Shown piece by piece: positions 33,015-43,685 of a DNA stretch of 64,000 nucleotides. Below the pieces are notes generated by a model. It did not search any database, was not told the origin of the DNA, and saw only the letters and a program-made list of their open reading frames with translations. How positions within the stretch are numbered: position 1 is the first letter of the stretch; each line of letters opens with the position of its first letter. This DNA is from Ovis canadensis (Eukaryota; Chordata; Mammalia; Artiodactyla; Bovidae), in the NCBI RefSeq assembly GCF_042477335.2, contig NC_091251.1, positions 86,257,501 through 86,321,500 on the forward strand, in the 5' to 3' direction. The translations under genes were made by a program, and so were the position numbers.

Positions 33015-33379
33015 GGTGACTTACTGAGGTTCAGAAAAAAATATTAGAACTTGAATTTGTCTCTATTTTGTCTGAAAATAGGTTAATTTTTACTCATCTG
33101 TGGAATGTCACTTTCATCATTACTCAGTCTGAAGGTCAGATGGTCACATAAGGTAGTGGGTATCCACCAACACAAGCAGGAATTCCACAACTGTCACCCT
33201 CTTGTGTTTATTAATCCTTTTCAGGACATTGTGACACATTGTACAGTAGCAGAGTAATAGATTTACCAATGATGACACCTAGTTTTAGCTAAACTAACCT
33301 CACAAAATGGATATTGGTACCCTGCCAAGATCCTCCTTACTGGTCATTGCATTCTTCATATATTGTGACTCTTGGCTGC
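33015..33379. other. Single-copy DNA
   Basis: May include more of the preceding retrocopy, since 'acattgtg' near 33228 loosely matches 'tcattgtg' before the T-run. Otherwise unassigned. Confidence 0.35.
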
Positions 33380-33780
33380 TAACAGCTCATAGCTATACCT
33401 TTCTGCTTGTCAGGCTTGTTCTTAAATGATGGGAGTTGCCTACTCAGGGAGATTAGAAATTACCACCAACCTCTAACTCCTAACTCCAGGTGGCCTATAG
33501 CCAATGACTCAGTGATGAGGGGATATAAAAGTCTTGCCTTCTTTCTCGGAGGTGACACACACAACTCCATGGTGCCATCCATGCACTGGAGCTTTTTGTA
33601 GGATCAGATTGAGGATAAACTTCAGTAAACCCACAGCTTTGCCGAGCCCCTTCCCCTGTGCTCTTCTATTTCCTGCACTGCCTTATAGGTTTCATCTGAC
33701 ATCCCTCAGTTTCTCCAAAATTCACTGGCACAAGAATCCTTATCTCAGACTCTGCTTCTTGAGAACCTGACATGAGATAG
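33380..33780. other. Possible ancient LTR or MER element
   Basis: Has a TATA-like 'ggatataaaagtc' at 33518-33530 and an end resembling old mammalian repeats ('tctcagactctgcttcttgagaac'). No clear boundaries or target duplication. Confidence 0.35.
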
Positions 33781-33984
33781 TAAAACATTTGATGTTAAAA
33801 CAGTTATGCAAAGAAGACAAGACAAAAAGATCAATAATAAAAGCAAAAACAATAGCCAAATGGAAGGACTAGATTTTTCCTCCTTTCAGGACAACCTCTT
33901 ATCCAAAACATGTGATAAAAATGACAGTTTTTTAAATGAGATCTTACAAGTCAGCCAAAAGAATTAGAAACTCAAAGGAAGACT

Positions 33985-34302
33985 ATTTGGGACTTCCTTG
34001 GTGGCACAGCTGTACCAGCTTCCAGTGCAGGGGACATGTGTCTAATCCCTGGTCCGGGAAGATTACATGTACTGTGGAGCAACTAAGCCTGTACACCACA
34101 ACTACTGAGCTCATGCTCCAGAGCCTATGAGTCTCAACTACTGAGCCTACACTCCAGAGCTACTAAAGCCCGTGCACCCAGAGCCTGTGCTTAACAGGAG
34201 AAGCCACTGCAATGAGAAGCCCATGCACTGCAATGAAGAATAGCCTCTGCTTGCCACAGCTAGAGAAAGCCTGTGAATACCCAGTGCAACCAAAAATAAA
34301 TA
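33985..34302 (+). mobile_element. CHR-type SINE, long form
   Basis: Complete: 'gggacttccttggtggcacag' head, 'taatccctggtccggga' B-box region, tandem-like 'cactactgagcc' body and a 'caaaaataaatac' tail. It is older and more diverged than the Bov-tA copies. Confidence 0.87.
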
Positions 34303-35822
34303 CTTTGAAATACAGATTTCTATCCACTTTTCTAGCAAATGATTCTTGCCTTAGTGGCTATAATGGATTGAGATATTAGCTGATGGTATAAAAACACTAT
34401 TTGCAAGGTATTTAAAATCGATACATCCAGAATATGAAGTTAAATCTCAACAATCTTTTGAATGATATTTAAAATTATGTGACATGTAACACTTTATACA
34501 ATTGCACTAAACTAAGTGGTAAATGTTTAGATTTCTAAGTTTTCTTACTTCTGAGGTTTCTTACTTAAAAGTAGAAGACAAAACAAGATAAAAATGGCAG
34601 TAACTAAAAAGAAATTAATTCATACACCACTGGAGAAATATATCTTTCCTGCAACAGTTAAAATAGCTAAAATAAAATTTTTTTAAAGAGACAAACTAAA
34701 ATACATTATTCAGATAACATATACTAAAGTGTATATGTATAGAAAATATTGTACAAAGTTGAAGATTCAACTATTAAATTATGCAGTGTGGGGGGCTCCT
34801 GTTAATTTGGATGAAAGTGTTTCTCATCTGATTCAGCTTATGGTGTTTGTTAAATTCTGAGTTAAGGATGAAATATAGGAAGAACTATTTCTCTTGAGTC
34901 ATTTAAAAAAAGATATTCCAAAGAGGTTATGTTTTCAATAATAAATGACTTTGCTAATAAAAACAATTTTACATAGGAAAACAAAACTGATTTTCTTAGT
35001 GGAGCAACTGATTTCACCAGGATAAATTAATTCTCTGGAACCTGGCTACAGTGCTAGTGACAAATGTGAAATCAAATAGTTGGATTCTTTGTTGGTAAGT
35101 TAAATGACAGGGAAGTTGGCACCAGACTGAACTTCTGTAGGATATCATCTATTTTAATAAAAAATAAGACATAAAATTTTCAGTGTAAGGTCTTTACAGT
35201 AGTTTTAAATTATCTGTAGAATGAGCATAAAAATATTTAATACAACAGAGAGAGGTTTACTGATATTTGTGGCAGAATCCTTAAAAGAGTGGCCAAAGTG
35301 AAGATGAGTTTCACATTTTCCTTTTACTAAAAGGAAAGTTTCAAATTTCCTGTCCATTCCTGTGCTGACAACTGACTCTGTGTAAAATGCAATGTTGGCA
35401 GATATTTTGAGGAATAGGAAAAAGGAACACTTTATCTGTTCTTTCAAGGTAACAGTGACCTTTTAACAATGAATGGGAAAGTAACTGCTTATCAGAAACA
35501 AGTACAATTTGAAAACATGTTTGGCAATGTTTCTAACAGTCTCTGACTTTATTGCTGTAAAAATTCAAGTATGCTGATATTGGGAAACAGAACTGTCAAA
35601 CTTGTTTGAAAATTTTCCAAATGAAGAGTGACAGTAGATACTTAATCCATATGTCAGATACAAATATATAACATCTGACTGATATTAGGGAAGATAGATA
35701 TTTCTAGTGGAATTTCAACAAAAACCTTTCCATAATTAGGATATATGTAAGAAAAATGAGAATCCTGAGTTTGTACCACTTCCTTTTAAATCTTGGTACC
35801 TTTGAGGTATGGTTTTTTATAC
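34303..35822. other. AT-rich single-copy DNA
   Basis: 1.5 kb without a recognised transposon, unusual for this window. The minus-strand frame 35447-35205 has no domain or splice context that I trust. No RNA gene seen. Confidence 0.45.
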
Positions 35823-36283
35823 GTTCAGTTCAGTTCAGTTCAGTTGCTGAGTCGTGTCCAACTCTTTGCGACCCCATGGACTGCAGTACACCATGCGTCT
35901 CTGTCCATCACCAACACCCAGGGTTTACCCAACTCATGTTTGAACTTCCCTGGTGGCTCAGACGGTAAAGTGTCTGCCCGCAATGCGGGAGACCTGGGTT
36001 CAATCCCTGGGTCAGGAAGATCCCCTGGAGAAGGAAATGGCAACCCACTCCAGTACTCTTGCCTGGAAAATCCCGTGGACAGAGGAGCCTGGTAGGCTAC
36101 AGTCCATGGAGTCGCAAAGAGTCGGACACAACTGAGTGACTTCACTTTCTTTTCTTTTATGTCCATTTGAGTCGGTGATGCCATACAACCATCTCATCCT
36201 TCTCCTCCTTGTCCCTCCTTGTTGTCCCCTTCTCCTCCTGCCCTCAATCTTTGCCAGCATCAGGGTCTTTTCAAATGAGTTTT
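35823..36283 (-). mobile_element. BovB 3' end split by Bov-tA
   Basis: Plus strand starts 'gttcagttcagttcagttcag' and breaks at 'ccaactcatgtt' (35941). It resumes at 'tatgtccatttgagtcggtg' (36158) and ends 'ggtcttttcaaatgag'. The pyrimidine-rich part near 36200-36240 has a local 'ctccttgt' duplication. Confidence 0.87.
35945..36150 (+). mobile_element. Bov-tA SINE
   Basis: Well-preserved copy: 'cttccctggtggctcagacgg', 'ttcaatccctgggtcagga', 'tggacagaggagcctgg', ending 'actgagtgacttcactttc'. Inserted in the BovB tail. Confidence 0.9.
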
Positions 36284-36290
36284 TATAAAT

Positions 36291-37200
36291 TCAGTTCAGT
36301 TCAGTTCAGTCACTCAGTGGTATCCAACTCTGTGACCCCAATGAACTGCAGCAGGTCAAGCCTCCCTGTCCATTACCAACTCCTGGAGTTAACTCAAACT
36401 CATGTCCATCGAGTTGGTGATGCTATCCAGCCATCTCATCCTCTGTCGTCCCCTTCTCCTCCTGCCCCCAATCCCTCCCAGCATCAGGGTCTTTTCCAAT
36501 AAGTCAGCTCTTCGCATGAGGTGGCCAAAGTATTGGAGTTTCAGCTTCAGCATCAGTCCTTCCAGTGAACACCCAGGATTGATCTCCTTTAGGATGGACT
36601 GGTTGGATCTCCTTGCAGTCCAAGGGACTCTCAAGAGTCTTCTCCAACACCACAGTTCAGAAGCATCAATTCTTCAACGCTCAGGTTTCTTCACAGTCCA
36701 ACTCTCACATCCATACATGACCACTGGAAAAACCATAGCCTTGACTAGACAAATCTTTGTTGGCAAAGTAATGTCTCTGCTTTTGAATATGCTATCTAGG
36801 TTGGTCATAATTTTTCTTTGAAGGAGTAAGCATCTCTTAATTTCATGGTTGCAGTCACCTTCTGCAGTGATTTTAGAGCCCAGAAAAATAAAGTCTAACA
36901 CTGTTTCCACTGTTTCCCCAACTATTTCCCATGAAGTGATGGGACTGGATGCCATGATCTTAGTTTTCTGAATATTGAGTTGTTTTTTCTTTTTTTTTGA
37001 ATATTGAGTTTTAAGCCAACTTTTTCACTCTCCTCTTTCACTTTCATCAAGAGGCTTTTTAGTTCCTCTCCACTTTCTGCCATAAGGGTGGTGGTATCTG
37101 CATATCTGAGGTTATTGATATTTCTCCTGGCAATCTTGATTCCAGCTTGTGCTTCTTCCAGCCCAGCATTTCTCATGATGTACTCTGCATATAAGTTACA
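36291..37200 (-). mobile_element. BovB 3' end to reverse transcriptase
   Basis: Reverse-strand BovB from the tail (36291) through the C-terminal domain to the reversed YADD region near 37095-37105 and 'gtactctgcatataagtt'. A 13-nt stretch GAATATTGAGTTN is duplicated around a T-run at 36971-37012, probably a replication or repair slip. Confidence 0.9.
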
Positions 37201-38179
37201 TTATAGACATTAAAACCAAGAAGTGAAATAAATTGAGAGTATTATAAAACTTTCAAGATGCTTTATATTCAAAATGTAAAACTAAGATTTTTTAAAAAAT
37301 GGAATTATAATAAGTATTGCTGAAAGCAAAATATTTGAGAATCATTAATAAGTAAAGTAAAAATTATTTTAGAAATCTCATCTTTTAGCAATTTCAATTC
37401 CATGTAAATATTGTAATACAAATGACATTATATTAGTACATACAACAATATATGTATAATTAATATATACAAGTACATATAATTATATAATAGTACATAT
37501 AATAGTGGATGATTAAGTAAACTTTAGCAATAGATACTTAAATTTTTTTATGATGAATGTGCAATCAATGAAGTTTGGTGACTGTTGGATCTGGTAAGTA
37601 ATAAGTACTTCATGGACAGAATGCTCTTTAATCAAACTCAGGCTGACACCATTAAGTATTTTATTTTCCATTAAGTATTTAATTTCATTTTAAAATAGGT
37701 GAAAATACAAGATATAAGATATCCAGTTTTTTTCTTGGCCTAACAGTTTTACACAGTGAAGTTACACAGTGTGTGGAACTCAAGCATCCTGTTTATAGCA
37801 GGAGAGCTATGTCAACAAAGCAAACATGTGAAACAGTCCTGCTGCAGAGTGCACTGGGATCTGCCTTTCTCGTTGACTATCAAGAGCCAAGAGAGATGGG
37901 TCACCTTTCACTTGTTAATTCTATTCAATGCAGATGTCATATTCTCACCATCTCACCAAATAGATAAATCACTCTTACGTTCACAGAGGTGAATGTAAAA
38001 CTTCCCAAAGAATGAAAGTTTTGGCAGACATTCCTATCTTACTAGCTGAGGCAAAATGTACAAAAAAAAGAGAATGAGTTCCCTCAAAAACAGTTGAAAA
38101 TCCCAAGGCAGCTATTTACAAATTTAATATACAAGTTCAATAGCTTTCCCATAAACAGAAAAGACCCAGTTAGAAAGTA
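37201..38179. other. AT-rich single-copy DNA
   Basis: Contains a cluster of 'tacatataat'-like near-repeats at 37435-37510. The middle part (37750-37990) has a more balanced composition and two overlapping short frames, but no domain or splice pair. Confidence 0.4.
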
Positions 38180-38245
38180 AGTTCGTTATACAGCAGAAAC
38201 TTACACGACATTGTAAAGAATTACACTCCAATTTAAAAAAAGAAA
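38180..38245 (+). mobile_element. L1 3'-terminal fragment
   Basis: Has 'gttatacagcagaaacttac', 'cattgtaaagaattacactcc' and an A-rich tail, the last 65 bp of an artiodactyl L1. Confidence 0.7.
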
Positions 38246-38586
38246 AGAAAATGAAAAGAAGATACCATATAATACTATTTAAGAGATTTTATACTCCGGG
38301 GAAAACCTAATGTTAGGCGAGTGTATGCTCCTCGGTTTTTGTCTCGTCACAGTTCAGCAGGAAGTAGCCAGAAAGACCTCGAGGCCCCTATTCCCAAAGA
38401 ATTGGGCCTCCCATTTCTTGAGGGGGGAATGCTAGGTAGGTAGAATAGGGAAAAGGAGTCCAAAATGGCAGTGGCTAAAAGACAAGAAAGGGAAAAGCCC
38501 GCGAAAATAGAACAAAGGAAGGTCAAAGAAAGGTTCGAGGACTGGAGTGAGGACTTCAGGTAGAACAGCACTCCTGGCTGAGCCCA

Positions 38587-38634
38587 ATTTGCATATGACG
38601 GGGGGGGGGGGGGGGGGGAGAAAACATATAAAAG
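38587..38634 (+). promoter_or_regulatory. LTR core promoter signals
   Basis: Octamer-like ATTTGCAT (38587-38594), a run of 19 G (38600-38618) and TATAAAAG (38627-38634) lie within 48 bp. The spacing suits a TATA-driven LTR promoter starting near 38655-38665. The G-run may hamper polymerases and could form G-quadruplex. Confidence 0.55.
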
Positions 38635-38661
38635 TAGGAGCCAAGTGCACACGTGCACGCT

Positions 38662-38663
<2 letters not shown>

Positions 38664-38700
<37 letters not shown>

Positions 38701-38775
38701 CCTCCCTCACTCCCTCTCTCCCTCTTCCCCCCTCCCCGTGTGCCTGCACTCTTTCTCTCTCTCTCTCTCTCAACC
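38664..38775. repeat. CT-rich simple repeat in LTR
   Basis: (CT)n at about 38666-38697 and 38754-38773, separated by C-rich text. Strongly polypyrimidine on the plus strand, hence prone to triplex formation and length variation. It gives rise to long meaningless frames rich in Ser, Leu or Arg, Glu on both strands. Confidence 0.9.
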
Positions 38776-38871
38776 CCACCCCCCACCCCCAACTCCCACC
38801 CCGCGCATGCATGGCCTTGCGCTCTTCCACTCTCTTCTCTTCTTCGAGGATGGATTCTCCTGCTATCTTTA

Positions 38872-38877
38872 AATAAA
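38872..38877 (+). terminator. LTR poly(A) signal
   Basis: AATAAA about 245 bp after the TATA box, followed by 'attgagctgtaacactgattt'. Consistent with the end of the LTR R region. Confidence 0.6.
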
Positions 38878-39267
38878 ATTGAGCTGTAACACTGATTTGT
38901 CTAAGAGGTTATGACATGGTTTGTTCAAGACCTGAGAGCTGTGACGTGCTGAGGGCTTTAATGTCCATCGCTCCAAATCATTGTTGTGACGAGACAAGAA
39001 CCGAGAAGCATACACTTGCCTGACGCTAAGAAATGTGCTGGGTTTCTCTGAAGCCAGTTGGAAGATATTGAAGGTGATTTGAGTATATTTGAGTATGATC
39101 TGAGTGAGCTTGATTGTCACGTCTTCAGGGAAGACAGCCCAGACCCCCAAGGTGAGATCAAATCACTTAATATAGACCCACTATGTATCTCTCCCTTAAA
39201 GCTTAAAATTGCACAATTTTACATGTGTAATTGTTTGCTTAGTCTCTCCCCTACTGGATTTAACCCC

Positions 39268-39346
39268 CTTGACAGAGGAGCCTGGAGGACTACAGTCCAT
39301 GGGGTTGAAAGAGTCAGACACGACTCAGTCATTCAACCAACCAACC
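39268..39346 (+). mobile_element. Bov-A tail fragment
   Basis: Has 'gacagaggagcctggaggac', 'acagtccatggggttg' and 'agacacgactcagtc', ending in (CAAC)n. Only the last third of a SINE remains. Confidence 0.8.
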
Positions 39347-39364
39347 AACATGATAACAGATAAA

Positions 39365-39465
39365 GTACTGTAGTTATATTTGTATCTCTAGTGCCTAGTA
39401 GAATGACTGGTGTAATAGGCACTCCATAGATGTTTAAGTTAGTGTTTAATGAGTGAATGAGATGG
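39365..39465 (+). mobile_element. L2 3'-end remnant
   Basis: Has 'tatctctagtgcctagtagaa', 'ataggcactccatagatg' and 'gtgtttaatgagtgaatga', the usual L2 3' pattern. Confidence 0.65.
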
Positions 39466-39619
39466 AAAAACATTGTGCTTGGTTAGAAAGACTTAATGTG
39501 GTCAAAATAGTGTTTCTCTGTAAAGGAATCTATCCATGAGTATAATAACAACCAGAATATCAACAGCATTATGTTTTGGGACTTGAACAAGTATTATTAA
39601 AATGTGCCTAGATTCTGAG

Positions 39620-39722
39620 GATGAATGGTGTTGATGGTTGCGCAACAGTGTGAATATACACAGCAAAACCATACACTTAGTTAAAATGGTAAATTCCATA
39701 TATAGCTTACCACAATAAAAAG
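39620..39722 (+). mobile_element. Old L1M 3' end
   Basis: Has 'gatgaatggtgttgatggttgc', 'aacagtgtgaatatac' and 'taccacaataaaaag', the 3' end of an old L1. Confidence 0.65.
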
Positions 39723-40129
39723 ATCTGACTGCCTCCCAAAAGTCTTCTAGAAATATGAGAGTAGATGGAAAAAAAATTTTTTTAAGAACTAATAAAGGAT
39801 TAGTTTCACAAGAATTTTAAACTGTTATAGCCACAGTACTTGAAACTCTTAGCAATCAGATAAATCAATGAAGCTGAATAAAGAATCCAGAAAGAGATAT
39901 TTATAAGGGAATCTAATATATGACAAAGATGACATTTCAGAATAATGAATAAAAGATGGTGGATTCAGCAATAGTTTTAGAAAAACAGTATAGCCATAAA
40001 AGAAAAGGACTGATTTAAATTATCTCACTTCTTTAGAAAAATTATGAACTTTGAAAAGGTGATTCACATTCGTGATAAAAAAATATTGAAACAGAACAAA
40101 AGTATATACATTATAAAGTGAATATGAAG
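39723..40129. other. AT-rich DNA, probably more old L1
   Basis: No open frame. Text such as 'gaatccagaaagagat' and 'atagccataaaag' suggests degraded L1M, but this is too diverged to assign. Confidence 0.35.
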
Positions 40130-40820
40130 CAGGTGCTTGCATATACTATTAGTGGTGCTATAAATTTATATAACCTATCTGAAGGGCAGTTTGATAAAAA
40201 AATTCACGGAAACTTTTTGTCAATTATACTTTGCATAAAAGGATTAAAATATGTATACAAGGATAGTCACTGTATCCGTGTAATTTTTAAAAATCTAACA
40301 ATATCTTATATTTGTAAATAGAACACTGGTTAAACTATGCTACAAGAATACAATAATATGGACTTTTTCCTGGTGGTCCAGTGGTTAAGAATTCTTCCAG
40401 TGCTGAGGACATGAGTTCCATCCCTGGTCTGGGAACGATGACCGCACATGCCACCAAGAAACTATGCCTGCACACCACAACTAGAGAGCATGTGTATTGC
40501 GATGGAAGATCCTGCCTGCTGCAACTAATTATTTGTAGCCAAATAAATAAATACTTTTTAAAGACGAGTACTATAATATGTAGCTATTAAAATTAGGTAG
40601 ATCCTTCATACACATTTTTAAATGAAGAAACTGTACAGAACCATATATAGAGCTCATTTTTATTTAATTGTCAAAGGGATTTTTATGCTACTGTATACAT
40701 TAAAAAAAAGTCTACAGGGTCAACAGTGGTTATTTCTGAGAAGTGAAATTATTTGACCAGAGGAAGACTTCTATTCTTCTCTTTGTATCTGTTATATTTT
40801 AATTTTTCATGAAACTAGAA
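40130..40820 (+). mobile_element. Old L1M fragment split by a CHR SINE
   Basis: Before the break it reads 'gaacactggttaaactatgc'. After the break it reads 'gtagctattaaaattaggtag' and 'tggttatttctgagaagtg'. These are successive blocks of an old L1 ORF2 end and 3' UTR. The CHR SINE at 40361-40560 interrupts it. Confidence 0.65.
40361..40560 (+). mobile_element. CHR-type SINE
   Basis: 'actttttcctggtggtccagtgg' head, 'ccatccctggtctggga' B-box region, and a 'ccaaataaataaatac' tail. 'ataatatg' recurs on both sides (about 40352 and 40573) as a plausible target duplication. Confidence 0.87.
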
Positions 40821-40836
40821 GTGAGTGTTGTAGCCA

Positions 40837-41359
40837 TGTGTTCCGGGAAACAAACTCACTCAGAAGGACAATGCAGATAGTGAAGTGCAGTTTATTACAC
40901 CGGCCGGCCCAAAGCAGGGTCTCCTCTTAGCCAAGGACCCCAACGATTTTTTGTGAAAATCTTATATACCATAAGTGTACCTGCCCAAACCCACCTCCCC
41001 AAATTCCCTGAAACTAGTCTGAACAAAGGAAGAGAAAGATACAATCAAAGTTAACCCCGTGATTCATATGCCTTAAGCCTAGGTAGTTAACAGTGGACAA
41101 TTATCAATAGGCCTGTGGTCATACCCCAATAAGCATAATAAAATTTATGATTCTATTTGGTTACATAGATAATTAGGGTATTTTTTTAGGTAATGGAGAG
41201 TCTAGGTATGAGCCCTGGGGTTCTTCCATCTGGGGGTCTGGTTTTCCAGTTGGTATGTCATTTCCATAGATACTGGGCATATAGCTCAAGGTCCACAGTC
41301 CAGCCCAAGATGGAGTCCTATTTTCAAGATGGAGCCTGTTCTGTCTGTTTCCTCCTTCA
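40837..41359 (-). mobile_element. Endogenous retrovirus solo LTR
   Basis: Read on the minus strand it begins TGAAGGAGGAAACAG (41359) and ends in CCCGGAACACA (40837). A TATA box 'GGTATATAAG' (reverse of 40961-40970) is followed about 65 bp later by AATAAA (reverse of 40891-40896). That short R region and the 'cgtttcc-ggaacaca' end suit a retroviral LTR. No internal genes adjoin. I could not find a clean target duplication, so the exact ends are uncertain. Confidence 0.7.
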
Positions 41360-43083
41360 TAAGTTTTATTTAAGTTGTGATAAACTTAAAAAAAAAAATC
41401 AATGTACCAAAATGGCCACTTAAAATGGCTACATTAAAATGTCTTGTACCCATTTAGAAATCTTTGCTGCAATCCCCGTTTTAGAAAAAAGCAGCCTTTA
41501 AGCTCCAAGAACAGAGTGTCTGTATTGACAGTGATAGCGCATGAAAACTTGCTCTTCCAGATATTGACTGTAGGAGGAAGTTATGCCTCCTACAGCATTG
41601 TTAAAGGAAAATTTAAATGTAGTTACAAAGTCATAGAAGTAATTTATGTGTAAATTTTAAAACTTGCATCAAAAAGGTCTTTCTTTTAAACATCCAACTC
41701 TTTAAAAATTAAATTGTTCATCTGAAAGCATTAGGGTGAATTTTGTTTAATTGACATTTAGGTGTAAAATAAGACTCATACTATTTTGAAAAGCAACAAG
41801 AAATAGGGAACTTCTTTCTCTTGAAGAAACAACTATTGTTCCTCTCTTCTGTGGTTCTACATATTACTAAATTTTGAAATATAAATGTAATTAGAATTCT
41901 AATGGGAGCACTCTCTATAACATAAAAATACTGTGAATACTGTTCTTGAAATACCACATACAGAAGTAGAATCTTTTTAAGAAATGCCAACTTATATCAT
42001 CAGAATTTATATTGGATACTTACTTGAAACATTTATATATTGAGAACCTTGAAAAATGTAGCCTATGTAGGTTAATAATATTCCTGACAATGTTATTAAT
42101 GATACATTAATAGGTATATAATATTGGAAATCACTATCTTACTGTCCTTTGAATATGCACAGGAAGATCTGTGTAAGTCTGACAATAAAGATTTCTAAGC
42201 TGGTAATAATACATATTAGCCTTTTATAGTTTGAATTGGTAATTATTACCAACTGGGAACTTTTCACCTTCTTGTTGATTTGCTTTAGACCTGGAAAAAC
42301 ATTCCTCACCTCTATTCCAATAGCAAAAGAGGTATGGATTTCTTTCCAGCTGTTTTACCCTTTTATAATTATTATGGTACTAATTTATGGGTTTTCTCTC
42401 TTGCAATGGAAATGTCTTTAAGTGAAGTATTTCAAATTTAGGATTTTATGGAAAGTTTGCATAACAGAAAATAAAATGTTAATTTCAAAATCTGGATAAA
42501 CTTAAGGCAGTAGTCAGAAATTTCAGTTCAACTTACTCTTGAAGAAACTGAGTTTATTAAATACACTTTATAGAATGTACTAGATGTATCTTTATATGAA
42601 CTTTCATAAATGTTCTTCCTTTTTCCTTGCAAACCAAAGCATGATTTATAAGGAATATTATTTTTGAGGCAGGAGAAATTATTTTCATTTCAACAGTTTT
42701 TCAACAAAATACTGTCAATTTAAATGTTGACAAATTGAAACATTGTCGTTAATGCTATTGCATGATTATTAATAAACATTAGTGATTTGAGATTTTTCAT
42801 TGCACTATTTGGAATGTGGATTAATAGAGGATAATAATGGACCTGCATTTATTTGGTAGCAATGAATTCAAAATTTGGAAAACTTTTCAATGAATTACCA
42901 AGATGCTGAATATGTGAATTTAAAACAATCATAAACATCATCAGTCATTTCAAGGTAACGTGATAATTCTGAAGCACAGAATGTTGGAGATTTGTACAAT
43001 TACGAGATAAACTAAGGACAAAGTTCAGAAGGAGAAACAAAGTTGTCACTCTTAAGGTTATTGGTAAAAAAAAGTGCTTTGAG
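41360..43083. other. AT-rich single-copy DNA with one exon-like segment
   Basis: 1.7 kb with no recognised transposon. It includes the splice-bounded segment at 42289-42331 (separate entry). An acceptor-like 'ttgctcttccag' ends at 41562, but the following text has early stops in all frames. Confidence 0.4.
42289..42331 (+). CDS. Possible internal exon (splice-site inference)
   Basis: A pyrimidine-rich tract ending 'gttgatttgctttag' is followed by 43 nt and then GAG|GTATGG, an acceptable donor. Two frames are open: one reads TWKNIPHLYSNSKR, another PGKTFLTSIPIAKE. The frame that would follow phase 1 of the 13432 exon meets a TAG, so it is not the direct next exon. No family is recognised, and chance is a real alternative. 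Confidence 0.22.
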
Positions 43084-43398
43084 GGCTTCCCTGATGGCTC
43101 AGAGATTAAGGATCCGCCTGCCAATGCAAGAGACACGAATTCGATCCCTGGTCTGGGAAGATCCCACATGCTGCAGAGCAACTAAGCCTGTGTGCCACAA
43201 CTACTGAGCCTGTGCTCTAAAGCCTGGGAGCTGCAACTATTGAACCTAAACACTGCAATTACTGAAGCCCGTGCACCCTGGAGCCCATGTGTGCAACAAG
43301 AGAAGCCATCACAATGAGAGTCCTCTGCACCACAACTAGAGAAAAGCTCAAGCAGCAACAAAGACCCAGCACAGTCAAAAATAAATTAAAATTATTTT
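43084..43398 (+). mobile_element. CHR-type SINE, long form
   Basis: 'gggcttccctgatggctcag' head, 'ttcgatccctggtctggga', long 'gagcctgtgctctaaagcc' body and a 'caaaaataaattaaa' tail. Similar flanks 'gtgctttgag' and 'atgctttgaag' mark the target duplication. Confidence 0.88.
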
Positions 43399-43572
43399 TA
43401 AAATGCTTTGAAGCTGATGATGCAGATATCTATTAAACTCATGCTATAAGTTTTGCTATAAACAAAATTAGTAAAGGTCATTTACAATTTATTAAAAAAA
43501 ACCCACTGAAAATAAATGTTCTTGGCCAGTTTTTACAAATATGAGACATGCAGTTATTGATCTAAATGGTGG

Positions 43573-43685
43573 GGTTTGGTCTTAGACTTTCCCTGGCATA
43601 CACAGGGCTGGCAAACGTGAGGCTGCCACTTCAAGCCTCATGCCCATAGTACAGATTGACCAGTGGAGGTAATCAGGACCAAACC
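43573..43685 (+). other. Multi-stem inverted-repeat segment, unassigned
   Basis: A perfect 9-bp outer stem, GGTTTGGTC (43573-43581) with GACCAAACC (43677-43685), encloses three smaller stems: CCCTG/CAGGG (43591-43595/43603-43607), TGAGGCT/AGCCTCA (43618-43624/43634-43640) and GATT/AATC (43654-43657/43671-43674). This is a cloverleaf-like layout of about 113 nt. It is too long for a tRNA, and no polymerase III boxes or terminator are evident. An ACA lies one nt after the outer stem, but the hairpin is longer than an H/ACA unit. A small DNA transposon remnant is an alternative. Confidence 0.4.

Larger units (their letters stand above)
38311..39025 (+). mobile_element. Endogenous retrovirus solo LTR
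   Basis: About 715 bp with ordered LTR signals: octamer-like ATTTGCAT at 38587-38594, TATAAAAG at 38627-38634, a CT-rich leader, AATAAA at 38872-38877 and a U5-like end. It begins TG, ends CG (from CA by one transition), and is flanked by CTAA at 38307-38310 and 39026-39029, a 4-bp duplication as made by ERV1/gamma-type integrases. No gag, pol or env text adjoins, so it is a solo LTR left by recombination. The ends (38313-38351 and 38985-39028) are near-complementary inverted repeats, odd for an LTR. Confidence 0.8.

Noticed and set aside
38432-38889. Overlapping long frames on both strands rich in Ser/Leu or Arg/Glu
   Set aside because: They are translations of the (CT)n and G-run simple repeats inside the LTR.
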